DNA of 8,443 bases from Chloroflexi bacterium RBG_13_51_18 (GTDB lineage: Bacteria > Chloroflexota > Dehalococcoidia > Dehalococcoidales > RBG-16-60-22). Below, one piece after another: positions 1-6,100 of this stretch. A model generated the notes under the pieces. The model was not told where the DNA came from, made no database searches, and saw only the letters and a list, made by a program, of their open reading frames with translations. Every line of letters begins with the position of its first letter. Position 1 is the stretch's first letter. The translations under genes and the position numbers were made by a program. The DNA lies in the NCBI GenBank assembly GCA_001796495.1, contig MGMR01000066.1, positions 1-8,443 on the forward strand, given 5' to 3'.

Positions 1-99
1 CAGGAGCACCTGGGACACCTCAGCTTTAATACTACAGCCAGGTATCGGAAGATAGCTGGAGAAGAGCATCGCCAGTGGTACGACGGGCTGTGGCGTTGA
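1..99 (+). CDS. Tyrosine recombinase/integrase, C-terminal end (partial)
   Basis: The window opens inside a reading frame that runs 32 codons to a TGA at 97-99. It contains the signature end of the phage-integrase catalytic domain: LGH at residues 4-6, then TT at 11-12 and the tyrosine at residue 15. The spacing from the active-site His (residue 6) to Tyr15 is nine residues, the same as in XerD. In this family the tyrosine is the nucleophile that forms the 3'-phosphotyrosyl link during site-specific recombination. The tail after it (AGEEHRQWYDGLWR) is short and charged. The Arg boxes and N-terminal arm-binding domain lie outside the window, so subfamily and integrity cannot be judged. Such genes usually sit at the end of integrated elements, and the AT-rich DNA that follows fits this. 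Confidence 0.85.
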   Translation, partial: QEHLGHLSFNTTARYRKIAGEEHRQWYDGLWR

Positions 100-238
100 C
101 AGGCTGTTCTATCCTCCCCTCAAGAGCAAGAGAGAACAGGGGCAAAACTTCTCGATTTTACAGCTTGAAGCCCTCCTTCATTAAAACTGGCTCCCTTTTA
201 TAAAACCAAAAAAACACATCCTCCCACGGTGGGAAATT

Positions 239-298
239 CAGGTAAAAGACGGGTAAAAATCGGGTAAAGGACGGGTAAAAAACCAGGTAAATATTACC
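239..298 (+). repeat. Five-unit 11-bp phased direct repeat, C(A/G)GGTAAA
   Basis: Five copies of the octamer C(A/G)GGTAAA start at 239, 250, 261, 272 and 284, so the spacing is 11, 11, 11 and 12 bp. The three bases between octamers vary. The last unit continues into an inverted partner, GGTAA-ATA-TTACC (286-298). A sixth copy, CAGGTAAA, is isolated at 348-355 and is followed by a degenerate CGGGTCAA. Near-helical spacing places every unit on the same face of the DNA, as expected of cooperative protein binding. Candidate binders are a recombination directionality factor or integrase arm domain, or an OmpR/PhoB-type regulator, a family known to bind direct repeats of about 11 bp. The array lies 75-130 bp upstream of the predicted -35 box for the next gene. 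Confidence 0.85.
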
Positions 299-369
299 CA
301 CACTACTAACCCTTATTAACGCTATAGTAGAAGTAAAAATTGAGAGTCAGGTAAACGGGTCAATTCCCT

Positions 370-397
370 TTTACTCAATCATCGTTGGTGGTATAAT
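370..397 (+). promoter_or_regulatory. Sigma70-like promoter for the small membrane protein
   Basis: A perfect -10 hexamer TATAAT lies at 392-397 and a TTTACT -35-like hexamer at 370-375, with a 16-bp spacer. Transcription would start near 404, giving a leader of about 25 nt that includes the AAGGGTGG ribosome binding site of the gene at 429. This is the clearest promoter in the window by eye. Confidence 0.6.
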
Positions 398-414
398 CCC
401 CTAAAAGTTTGGCT

Positions 415-422
415 AAGGGTGG
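415..422 (+). promoter_or_regulatory. Ribosome binding site selecting the ATG at 429
   Basis: AAGGGTGG ends 6 nt before the ATG at 429. A TTG two codons upstream (423) directly abuts it and could not be used properly, so the ATG is the preferred start. Confidence 0.55.
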
Positions 423-428
423 TTGATT

Positions 429-629
429 ATGCCAAAAGAAATAATAGCAACTATTATTCTAACCATTGTCCTGATACCAATTGGCATTTTATTGACCTAT
501 AATATGGGGGAAGGTCAGACGCTGGCTATATTGAAGGAAGCGTTATCTCCCCAGAAGCAAGTAATTGTCACGAAGTCAGTAACTACGATAATCAAACCAC
601 CTAAAACAAAGAATAATATCAACGGATAA
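429..629 (+). CDS. Small single-pass membrane protein of unknown function
   Basis: This 66-residue protein is not one I recognise. It starts MPKE, then has a hydrophobic segment at about residues 5-24 (rich in Ile, Leu, Thr, Val and Pro) that should span the membrane once. It ends in a basic, polar tail of about 40 residues with several Lys, Thr and Asn. The two ends are LTYNMGEGQ just after the helix and KPPKTKNNING at the C terminus. ATG 429 is chosen over the in-frame TTG at 423 because of Shine-Dalgarno spacing. A good promoter lies just upstream and the phased repeat array lies beyond that. No gene follows on the same strand, so it is probably transcribed alone. Position next to an integrase suggests cargo of a mobile element. 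It could be a toxin-like or regulatory membrane peptide or a holin-like remnant, but nothing in the sequence decides this. Confidence 0.6.
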   Translation: MPKEIIATIILTIVLIPIGILLTYNMGEGQTLAILKEALSPQKQVIVTKSVTTIIKPPKTKNNING

Positions 630-893
630 TCACCTAACGCGTGCTGGCTCTGGCGCAAGGAGGTAGTAGTCTATTCACTTCCCGAAGTAAATGAGAGTCT
701 GTGCCATTGGTGCCGGCAAGCATAAACAAAGAAGATACTATAGGTATAGTGTTTTCTATGTGAGGTAACATTTCAAGCTATTGTGACCCAACAATTTACT
801 TGATTGTTACCGAACGTAAAAAGATCTTTATATCCAACCATTTACGAAGGATATTAATAACAAAATTACTTAATAAAGCCAAGGAAAAAAGGA
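630..893. other. Non-coding stretch with several inverted repeats
   Basis: No supported gene or tRNA is visible. Symmetric elements include ACTTC-CC-GAAGT (677-688), ACTATA-GG-TATAGT (737-750) and a longer pair GGTAACA (764-770) with TGTTACC (805-811). Between the arms of that pair is ATTGT-GACCCA-ACAAT (779-794). The region is AT-rich towards its right end and stops at the terminator of the minus-strand operon. Confidence 0.5.
764..811. repeat. Inverted repeat GGTAACA...TGTTACC with nested inverted pair
   Basis: Perfect 7-bp arms at 764-770 and 805-811 are separated by 34 nt. The spacer carries a second inverted pair, ATTGT (779-783) and ACAAT (790-794). No T-run follows, so it is not an intrinsic terminator. 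It could be a protein-binding site or a structured RNA element. It lies outside every gene seen here. Confidence 0.5.
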
Positions 894-918
894 AGGCACA
901 GCCGTTTCAGCTGTGCCT
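894..918 (-). terminator. Intrinsic terminator of the nuoE-F-U-like operon
   Basis: A perfect 9-bp stem, AGGCACAGC (894-902) with GCTGTGCCT (910-918), encloses a 7-nt loop. Read on the minus strand, the stem is followed by a pyrimidine run, TTCCTTTTTTCC. It lies 27 nt past the stop of the last gene of the operon. The plus strand has no T-tract after the stem, so the direction is clear. Confidence 0.85.
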
Positions 919-945
919 GTTTACGGATTGATATCTCTGCCGGCT

Positions 946-1668
946 CTATTTTTGTGATGTTGAAAGCTTTTCCTTGGACGTCATCGCTCCGACTTCAGCA
1001 TAAGGAATCTTTACTCTTGGCAAGACCGGCTTACCGTTAGAACCCATGATGATAGCGCCCGTTGGGCAAACGTAGCTACAGTCCCCGCAACCGATGCATT
1101 CTTCCCCCAGTTCATATGCGTAGAAGGGGGCCGCAACTTCTTTATAAATACCCCTGTTCACCAGACTTATAGCTGATTTCCCGATTATTTCCTGACAGGC
1201 CCTGACGCATAATCCGCAAAGAATACAATCATGACCTCCCAGGGAGAACCTGGGCTTTTCAACCCCGTATTCTTTAGCAAGTTCTTGGATAACTCTGACA
1301 TCAGGGCATCTTGCCAGAAGAAGTTCGATTATTCCCTTGCGTAGCTTCCTTATCTTTTCGGTATTCGTCTTAACAATTTGGCCTTCTTTGGCCGGGTATA
1401 GGCAGGAAGCCACGAATCTGAAACTCTTGCCTCTGTCTTCGCTTACCTCCACGGTGCATAAGCGGCAGGCACCATAGGGTCGGATAGCAGGATTGTAACA
1501 AAGGGCCGGGATTTCACCGATGCCCGGCATACGCTGGAGAGCCTCATATATGGTTTGTCCAGCGGAGACCATGATGTTTTTATCGTCAACGTTAAAGTGC
1601 ACCGCATTAACATCCGGCGCGTCATTTATTTCTACAGAAGTTTCACTGCTTATCCAGTACTTGGTCAT
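946..1668 (-). CDS. HoxU/NuoG-N-terminal-like iron-sulfur subunit of NADH-linked oxidoreductase
   Basis: This 240-residue protein should relay electrons between the NuoF-like flavin subunit and an unknown acceptor or donor in the cytoplasm. An N-terminal extension of about 20 residues precedes a [2Fe-2S] plant-ferredoxin-like domain with ligands Cys57, Cys68, Cys71 and Cys89. Two [4Fe-4S] motifs of CxxCxxCxxxC form follow: Cys148/151/154/158 and Cys191/194/197/201, the latter in CIGCGDCSYVCPTGAI. The His-Cys cluster that NuoG, HndD and HydA carry between these domains (HxxxCxxCxxxxxC) is missing: the corresponding stretch, about 113-135, has one Cys (121) and no His. There is no H-cluster or molybdopterin domain, so it is an electron-transfer subunit and not the catalytic one. 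It is the third gene of the operon, 22 nt after the NuoF-like gene. The ATG is preceded by AGAAGGAG at 8 nt. The fold assignment is secure, the physiological partner unknown. Confidence 0.88.
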   Translation of the reverse strand: MTKYWISSETSVEINDAPDVNAVHFNVDDKNIMVSAGQTIYEALQRMPGIGEIPALCYNPAIRPYGACRLCTVEVSEDRGKSFRFVASCLYPAKEGQIVKTNTEKIRKLRKGIIELLLARCPDVRVIQELAKEYGVEKPRFSLGGHDCILCGLCVRACQEIIGKSAISLVNRGIYKEVAAPFYAYELGEECIGCGDCSYVCPTGAIIMGSNGKPVLPRVKIPYAEVGAMTSKEKLSTSQK

Positions 1669-1690
1669 TTAACAATCTCCTTCTACTTTC

Positions 1691-3571
1691 TTACCGTTTT
1701 ATTACCGCGTTAAATTTACAGGAGTCAAAACACGCCCCGCACTTTATGCACATCCCCTGATTTATCACATGGGGTTCGCGTTTTACACCGCTGATAGCTT
1801 TAGTCGAGCAGGCTCGCGCGCAAACGCCGCATCCGGTGCATTTTTCCGGGTCGATGGAAAATTCAATCAGTTTGCGGCAAACGCCGGCCGGGCATTTCTT
1901 ATCTCTGATATGAGCTATATATTCGTCTTTAAAGTATTTGATAGTACTTAGCACAGGGTTAGTAGCCGTCCGCCCCAGTGCGCACAGGGCGCCGATATCC
2001 AGAATCTCTCCGATATCCTGCATCGTTTCCAGGTCTTCCGGCCTGCCCTCGCCGTGGGTAATCCTATTCAGAATTTCACTGAGCTTGGAGAGCCCTTCCC
2101 GGCAGGGTGTGCATTTACCGCATGATTCTCCCTTAAGGAAATCGATGAAATACCGGGCAATATCCACCATGCAGTTATCCTCATCCATTACTATCATGCC
2201 GCCGGAACCCATCATGGAACCGAGCTTCTTCAGTTCATCGAAGTCCACAGGAGTATCCAGATATTGCTCCGGGATACAACCGCCCGAGGGTCCGCCGGTC
2301 TGTATAGCTTTAAATTTCTTACCTCCTGGGATACCCCCACCGATTTCATAAATCATTTCCCGCAGAGTAATGCCCATGGGCACTTCCACTAGGCCGGAGT
2401 TGTTTATCTTACCGACCAGAGAAAATATCATTGTGCCTTTGCTACCATCCGTGCCGATTTTGGTATACCAATCGGCACCTTTGTTGATTATCAGCGGTAT
2501 ATTCGCCCAGGTCTTGACGTTATTTAACAGGCTGGGCCTGTCCCACAGGCCTTTTTCTGACATGTGGACATATTTGGCTTTCGGTTCTCCTACCTTTCCT
2601 TCCAGCGATGCTATCAACGCGCTAGACTCTCCACAGACAAAGGCGCCACCCCCCTTATTGATGGTGACCTTGAAATCGAAGCCGGAGCCCAGAATGTTTT
2701 CGCCGAGAAGCCCGTAATCCGTTGCTTGATCTATGGCTATCCTGGCGTGCTCCACAGCCAGGGGATACTCATTGCGTACATAGATGTAGCCCTGGTTTGA
2801 GCCGATAGCGTAGGCGCCGATAATCATACCCTCGATAACGCTGTGAGGATTACCTTCCAGGATACTGCGGTCCGGGTAAGCTCCGGGGTCGCCTTCATCG
2901 GCGTTGCAGAGCACATATTTGATATCGCCTTCGGCAACCCGGCAAGACTGCCATTTCCGCCCGGTGGAGAAACCTCCACCGCCTCTGCCCCGCAGGCCGG
3001 ACCTGGTGATTTCATTGATTATCTTTTCAGGACTCATCCGGAGGACCGCCTTGCTGAGGGCGGAGTAGCCGCCGGCGGCGATGTACTGTGTAATATCCGT
3101 GGGGTCTATCTCTCCATTGGTGCCAAGGATAAGACGCATTTGCCTTTTGTAGAAAGGCAAATCGGATTCATAAGTAATTTCCTCGTCGGTTGCCGGGTGT
3201 TTATAGAGTAGCCGTCGGATAATTTCCCCGTTAATTACGGTCTGCGCAATTATCTCCGGGACATCTTCCGGCTTGACGTGCTGATAAAATATCTTTTCGG
3301 GACCGATGACCACGACCGGGCCACGCTCGCAGAAGCCATGGCAACCCGTTTCTTTGAACTCTATCTTGACCTGGAGTTCTTGTTTTTCTATCTCTTCATA
3401 AAAAGCATCGACGACAGCTTGAGCGCCCGAGGCACGACATCCGGTGCCGCCGCACACGGAAACAGTAACGCGGCTGCTATCTTTGTCGTTTAATATCGTC
3501 TGGCGAAGCTGCTCCAATTGAAGGGCGTTTTTAAGCTTCCTGTCCAGTAACTTCCGTACTTGTTCAACCAT
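1691..3571 (-). CDS. NuoF-like NADH-oxidising flavin/Fe-S subunit (HydB/HndC type)
   Basis: At 626 residues this matches the long, bifurcating-hydrogenase type of NuoF rather than the roughly 430-residue respiratory form. Residues 36-110 form a thioredoxin-like [2Fe-2S] domain with Cys40, Cys45, Cys77 and Cys81. The FMN/NADH core follows, with the glycine-rich RGRGGGGFSTGRKW (194-207) and NADEGDPGAYPDR (223-235). The N3-type [4Fe-4S] cluster is Cys484, Cys487, Cys490 (SCGKCTPCREG) and Cys530. The C-terminal ferredoxin domain has two CxxCxxCxxxC motifs, at 578-588 and 608-618, and an extra pair at Cys560/Cys565. It should oxidise NADH (or reduce NAD+) on FMN and pass electrons to the neighbouring subunits. 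The ATG has a GGAAGG-type ribosome binding site, 18 nt after the preceding stop. Family membership alone does not prove electron bifurcation. Confidence 0.93.
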   Translation of the reverse strand: MVEQVRKLLDRKLKNALQLEQLRQTILNDKDSSRVTVSVCGGTGCRASGAQAVVDAFYEEIEKQELQVKIEFKETGCHGFCERGPVVVIGPEKIFYQHVKPEDVPEIIAQTVINGEIIRRLLYKHPATDEEITYESDLPFYKRQMRLILGTNGEIDPTDITQYIAAGGYSALSKAVLRMSPEKIINEITRSGLRGRGGGGFSTGRKWQSCRVAEGDIKYVLCNADEGDPGAYPDRSILEGNPHSVIEGMIIGAYAIGSNQGYIYVRNEYPLAVEHARIAIDQATDYGLLGENILGSGFDFKVTINKGGGAFVCGESSALIASLEGKVGEPKAKYVHMSEKGLWDRPSLLNNVKTWANIPLIINKGADWYTKIGTDGSKGTMIFSLVGKINNSGLVEVPMGITLREMIYEIGGGIPGGKKFKAIQTGGPSGGCIPEQYLDTPVDFDELKKLGSMMGSGGMIVMDEDNCMVDIARYFIDFLKGESCGKCTPCREGLSKLSEILNRITHGEGRPEDLETMQDIGEILDIGALCALGRTATNPVLSTIKYFKDEYIAHIRDKKCPAGVCRKLIEFSIDPEKCTGCGVCARACSTKAISGVKREPHVINQGMCIKCGACFDSCKFNAVIKR

Positions 3572-3589
3572 TTTCAGCCTTCCTACCGT

Positions 3590-4087
3590 TTATTCGTACT
3601 TCTTCAGGACTTTATCCAGTTTGTCCGGACTTACTTGACTCTCGTACTTACCATCGACCACGACCACCGGACCAAGGGCGCAACAACCCAGGCAGTTGGC
3701 TGTTTCCAGCGTAAACCTCTCGTCCTGCGTTGTTTCGCCGGGTTTCAGGTTATAATCTCTGCCAATCTTGTCAACGAGCCTCTGCCCACCCCTAACATGG
3801 CAGGCTGTACCCAGGCAAACCGTAATCGTGTGGCGCCCTCTGGGCTTGAGACTGAAAGACTGGAAAAATGTAGCAACGCTAAAGACCTGGCTCAAGGGAA
3901 TATCCAGCTTCTGGCTTATTTTGACAAGAGTGTCCCCGGGAATATAATTGAACTCGGATTGGATATCTTGCAGTAAAGAAATCAGCTGCTCTTTTTTATC
4001 AAGGTAACTTTCAATAAGAGCCTCAACCTTGGTTGAGCTGTTCTCAATAACCGCTTGAATAGTGGCGAAGTCCAGTTCGCTATCCAC
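3590..4087 (-). CDS. NuoE-like [2Fe-2S] subunit (HydC/HndA type)
   Basis: This 165-residue protein is the usual length for the 24-kDa complex I subunit family. The N-terminal helical part (about 1-80) includes the typical IPLSQVFSVATFFQSF segment. The thioredoxin-like [2Fe-2S] domain carries Cys91 and Cys96 (CLGTACHVRG) and Cys132 and Cys136 (CLGCCALGP). It docks to the flavin subunit and accepts electrons through this cluster. It is the first gene of the operon. The start is GTG, supported by a strong AGGAGG 7 nt upstream; no ATG near this position is as well placed. The same thioredoxin-like domain is repeated at the N terminus of the next gene, a known feature of this NuoF type. Confidence 0.92.
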   Translation of the reverse strand: MDSELDFATIQAVIENSSTKVEALIESYLDKKEQLISLLQDIQSEFNYIPGDTLVKISQKLDIPLSQVFSVATFFQSFSLKPRGRHTITVCLGTACHVRGGQRLVDKIGRDYNLKPGETTQDERFTLETANCLGCCALGPVVVVDGKYESQVSPDKLDKVLKKYE

Positions 4088-4094
4088 TACCGTA

Positions 4095-4100
4095 CCTCCT
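4095..4100 (-). promoter_or_regulatory. Strong Shine-Dalgarno fixing the GTG start of the NuoE-like gene
   Basis: On the minus strand, AGGAGG sits within AAAAGGAGGT, 7 nt before the GTG at 4087-4085. It supports use of a non-ATG start. Confidence 0.7.
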
Positions 4101-4158
4101 TTTCAGACTTCATGATATAAGCCTAAATCTTGCGCGATTCCCTGCCCACCGTTAACAC

Positions 4159-4175
4159 ACGCATCTACGATGCGT
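4159..4175. promoter_or_regulatory. Palindrome ACGCATC-TAC-GATGCGT in divergent intergenic region
   Basis: Perfect 7-bp arms are separated by 3 bp, located about 70 bp upstream of the NuoE-like start and 130 bp upstream of the response regulator. Neither strand has a T-run after it, so it reads as an operator-like site rather than a terminator. The neighbouring NarL-type regulator is a candidate ligand, but this is inferred only from position. Confidence 0.4.
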
Positions 4176-4222
4176 AAACCACCTGTATCTATAAGTGATA
4201 TTCGCACCATAGCTGCGGGAAA

Positions 4223-4242
4223 ACACCTTTACGAGCAGGTGT
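4223..4242. promoter_or_regulatory. Inverted repeat ACACCT-N8-AGGTGT in divergent intergenic region
   Basis: Perfect 6-bp arms flank an 8-bp spacer, centred about 75 bp upstream of the response regulator start. Arms separated by close to one helical turn suit a dimeric helix-turn-helix protein. Together with the palindrome at 4159 it makes the region look regulated. Confidence 0.4.
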
Positions 4243-4256
4243 AATACGCTGCTAAT

Positions 4257-4289
4257 TTGAACTATAGTACGATGTTTTGATACCATAAT
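4257..4289 (+). promoter_or_regulatory. Possible promoter of the two-component operon
   Basis: TTGAAC (4257-4262) resembles a -35 box. The region TACCATAAT (4281-4289) contains possible -10 hexamers at 18 bp (TACCAT) or 21 bp (CATAAT). The match is moderate and no other candidate is better. An ACTATAGT palindrome (4261-4268) overlaps it. The leader would be short, which fits the lack of a clear ribosome binding site before ATG 4308. Confidence 0.3.
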
Positions 4290-4307
4290 TAATAGATAAT
4301 CAGATAT

Positions 4308-4973
4308 ATGACTAATATCCGAATTGTTCTTTGTGAAGACCATCTAATCACTCGACAGGGTATCCGCCGCCTCCTTGAGGATGAGAAAGGCCTGGAGATT
4401 ATTGGTGAAGCCAGTAATGGCGAAGAAGTGGTGCAACTGGTAACCGAGGTAAAACCCGATGTTATCGTTATGGATATCGCCATGCCCAAACTCAACGGTA
4501 TTGAGGCTACCCGGCAAATTAAGCTACTTAGTCCGCAAACAGGTGTATTGATACTCAGTGCTTACGATGACGATGAATATGTTTTCGCGCTGCTTAAAGC
4601 AGGCGCTGCCGGATATTTATTGAAAAGTGTCAGCGGAAACGAACTTGTACATGCCATTAAAACCGTCCATAAAGGGGAGCCTGTTCTTGATCCGCTGGTG
4701 GCTAAGAAAGTTGTAAACTATTTCCGGCTAACGGAGAACGTGCCGCAGTTAGAGGAAGAGACCGGACATCTTAGCGAGAGAGAGATAGCCATTATCAAGC
4801 TGGCGGCAAAAGGTCTGACCAACAAAGATATCGCGGAGAGCCTGCATCTGAGTTATCGTACCATTGAAGGTCATTTGAGGGATGCTTTTAATAAACTGGG
4901 GGTCGGCTCTCGCACGGAGGCGGTACTCCAGGGTCTGAAAATGGGCTGGTTTACACTGGAAGAACTAGTTTAG
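4308..4973 (+). CDS. NarL/FixJ-family response regulator
   Basis: This 221-residue protein is a normal-length two-domain regulator. The receiver domain (about 3-120) has the acidic pair Glu10/Asp11, the phosphoacceptor Asp56 in VMDIAMP, Ser84 and Lys106 in GYLLKS, so all switch residues are present. The C-terminal LuxR-type helix-turn-helix runs from about 153 to 215, with LSEREIAIIKLAAKGLTNKD and the recognition part SYRTIEGHLRDAFNKL. Phosphorylation by the kinase downstream should promote DNA binding. No Shine-Dalgarno is evident before the ATG, but the receiver domain starts immediately, so the start is credible. It is divergent from the NADH-oxidoreductase operon, with two inverted repeats between them, which makes that operon and its own promoter the first candidate targets. 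Confidence 0.93.
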   Translation: MTNIRIVLCEDHLITRQGIRRLLEDEKGLEIIGEASNGEEVVQLVTEVKPDVIVMDIAMPKLNGIEATRQIKLLSPQTGVLILSAYDDDEYVFALLKAGAAGYLLKSVSGNELVHAIKTVHKGEPVLDPLVAKKVVNYFRLTENVPQLEEETGHLSEREIAIIKLAAKGLTNKDIAESLHLSYRTIEGHLRDAFNKLGVGSRTEAVLQGLKMGWFTLEELV

Positions 4974-5017
4974 CCGGCCTTTTTGTAATAAATATATGGA
5001 CATGTTGACTCGATAAA

Positions 5018-6100
5018 ATGCCACTAAGTTCAAAAACCCTCGCCAAAATCATCGACGGTTCAGCCGTCCCTTCCTTTGTCATCAATCAGGACCACAAAGT
5101 AACCCATTGGAATACGTCTCTGGAGGCACTTTCCGGTATAAAAAGGGAGCAGATGATCGGGAAGGATAGTTATACTAAGGCATTTTATAGTCAAAAAAGG
5201 CCCACCTTGGCTGATATGATTGTCAGCAGGGCAACGTCTCAGGAAATAGAAAATTACTACCCGGGAAGATACCGGGAATCTCCCTTGATTGAGGGGGCTT
5301 ATGAAGTCGAAGACTTTTTCCCGGGACTGAGCAAGAACGGCAAATGGCTCCATTTCACGGCTAGCCCGCTTACCAGTGACGATGGAAAGATGATAGGCGC
5401 AATTGAGACCCTGGAAGATATCACCGAGCGTAAGGAATTAGAAAATAATCTACGCTATTTTTTACATAAGACTACGATGGCGCACGAGGAAGAACGAAAA
5501 TATATCGCACGCGAACTCCATGATGATATGGCCCAGATTCTGGGTTCCCTTTCCCGCCGTTTGGATAATCTGCTGCGCAGGGAACACGGCCTTAATTCAG
5601 CCGTAGTATCAGATTTAAATGATATCCATCTCCAGCTCAATCAGGGATTGAAATCCGTGCAGCGTTTCATTAAAAATCTACGCCCTTCCCTGCTGGATGA
5701 CCTTGGCCTGATTCCGGCTTTGCGGTCTCTAACTAACAGCCTGGAGGATACGGAGGGTGTCATCACTTACTTTACCGTAAAGGGTGAGGAAAAGCGTTTC
5801 GAGCCGGAGGTCGAATTATCCTTGTTTCGTATTGTTCAGGAGTCACTCAATAATGTAAGAAAGCACGCCGAGGCCTCAGAAGTACACGTGGCAGCCGAGT
5901 TTAACGGAAATGGAATGAGGCTGACTGTTCGTGATAATGGCAGAGGCTTTGAATTACCCAGGACTCTGGATACTCTTCCCCGTAATGATAAACTGGGGCT
6001 CATGGGAATACGGGAAAGGGTGTGGCTACTGGGAGGCACTATAGAAATAAACACGGGACCGGGTAAAGGGACTACCCTCTTGGTCAGTGTTCCAGCTTAA
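5018..6100 (+). CDS. Soluble PAS-domain sensor histidine kinase (NarX/DegS-type HisKA_3)
   Basis: This 360-residue kinase has no membrane segment, so it should sense a cytoplasmic signal. An N-terminal PAS domain (about 6-137) ends in the usual DITERKELE linker and carries the FYSQKRPTLADMIV element seen in many anaerobe sensors. The HisKA_3 dimerisation region holds ARELHDDMAQ with phosphoacceptor His168. The HATPase domain has the N box RIVQESLNNVRKHA (271-284), the G1 box DNGRGF (306-311), LGLMGIRERV (326-335) and GKGTTLLVS (349-357). The PAS domain shows no obvious haem or flavin ligand that would name its signal. It follows the response regulator by 44 nt on the same strand, so the two form a cognate pair. 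There is no clear Shine-Dalgarno; upstream frames are closed by the TAA overlapping the start, so ATG 5018 stands. Confidence 0.92.
   Translation: MPLSSKTLAKIIDGSAVPSFVINQDHKVTHWNTSLEALSGIKREQMIGKDSYTKAFYSQKRPTLADMIVSRATSQEIENYYPGRYRESPLIEGAYEVEDFFPGLSKNGKWLHFTASPLTSDDGKMIGAIETLEDITERKELENNLRYFLHKTTMAHEEERKYIARELHDDMAQILGSLSRRLDNLLRREHGLNSAVVSDLNDIHLQLNQGLKSVQRFIKNLRPSLLDDLGLIPALRSLTNSLEDTEGVITYFTVKGEEKRFEPEVELSLFRIVQESLNNVRKHAEASEVHVAAEFNGNGMRLTVRDNGRGFELPRTLDTLPRNDKLGLMGIRERVWLLGGTIEINTGPGKGTTLLVSVPA

Larger units (their letters stand above)
100..428. other. AT-rich non-coding region between integrase and small membrane protein
   Basis: No convincing gene lies here. The stretch holds an imperfect inverted repeat CTGTTCT/AGAACAG (104-110 and 133-139), a tight palindrome TCCCAC-G-GTGGGA (222-234), the phased GGTAAA array (239-294), an inverted pair CTACTA/TAGTAG (303-308 and 325-330) and a promoter (370-397). 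This density of symmetric elements just downstream of an integrase suggests an attachment or regulatory region of a mobile element. No core attachment sequence can be defined without the other end. Confidence 0.5.

Noticed and set aside
239..298. CRISPR array
   Set aside because: Units are only 8 conserved bases with 3-base gaps, far shorter than CRISPR repeats and spacers.
691..768. 25-codon plus-strand frame beginning MRVCAIGAGKH, resembling a Rossmann-fold N terminus
   Set aside because: It ends after 25 codons in basic and aromatic residues, and the AGGAGG upstream is about 28 nt away. The resemblance is probably chance, or at most a tiny remnant.
630..893. tRNA gene or tRNA remnant as integration target next to the integrase
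   Set aside because: No T-arm consensus or cloverleaf pairing could be found by eye on either strand.
1938..3211. Several plus-strand open frames of 78-137 codons opposite the NuoF-like gene
   Set aside because: They are antisense shadows of a well-conserved coding region, with no ribosome binding sites and low-complexity, unnatural composition.
4971..4990. GGCC-containing sequence followed by T5 just after the response regulator, as a terminator
   Set aside because: The self-complementary part is too short for a stem, and the kinase gene follows by 44 nt in the same operon.
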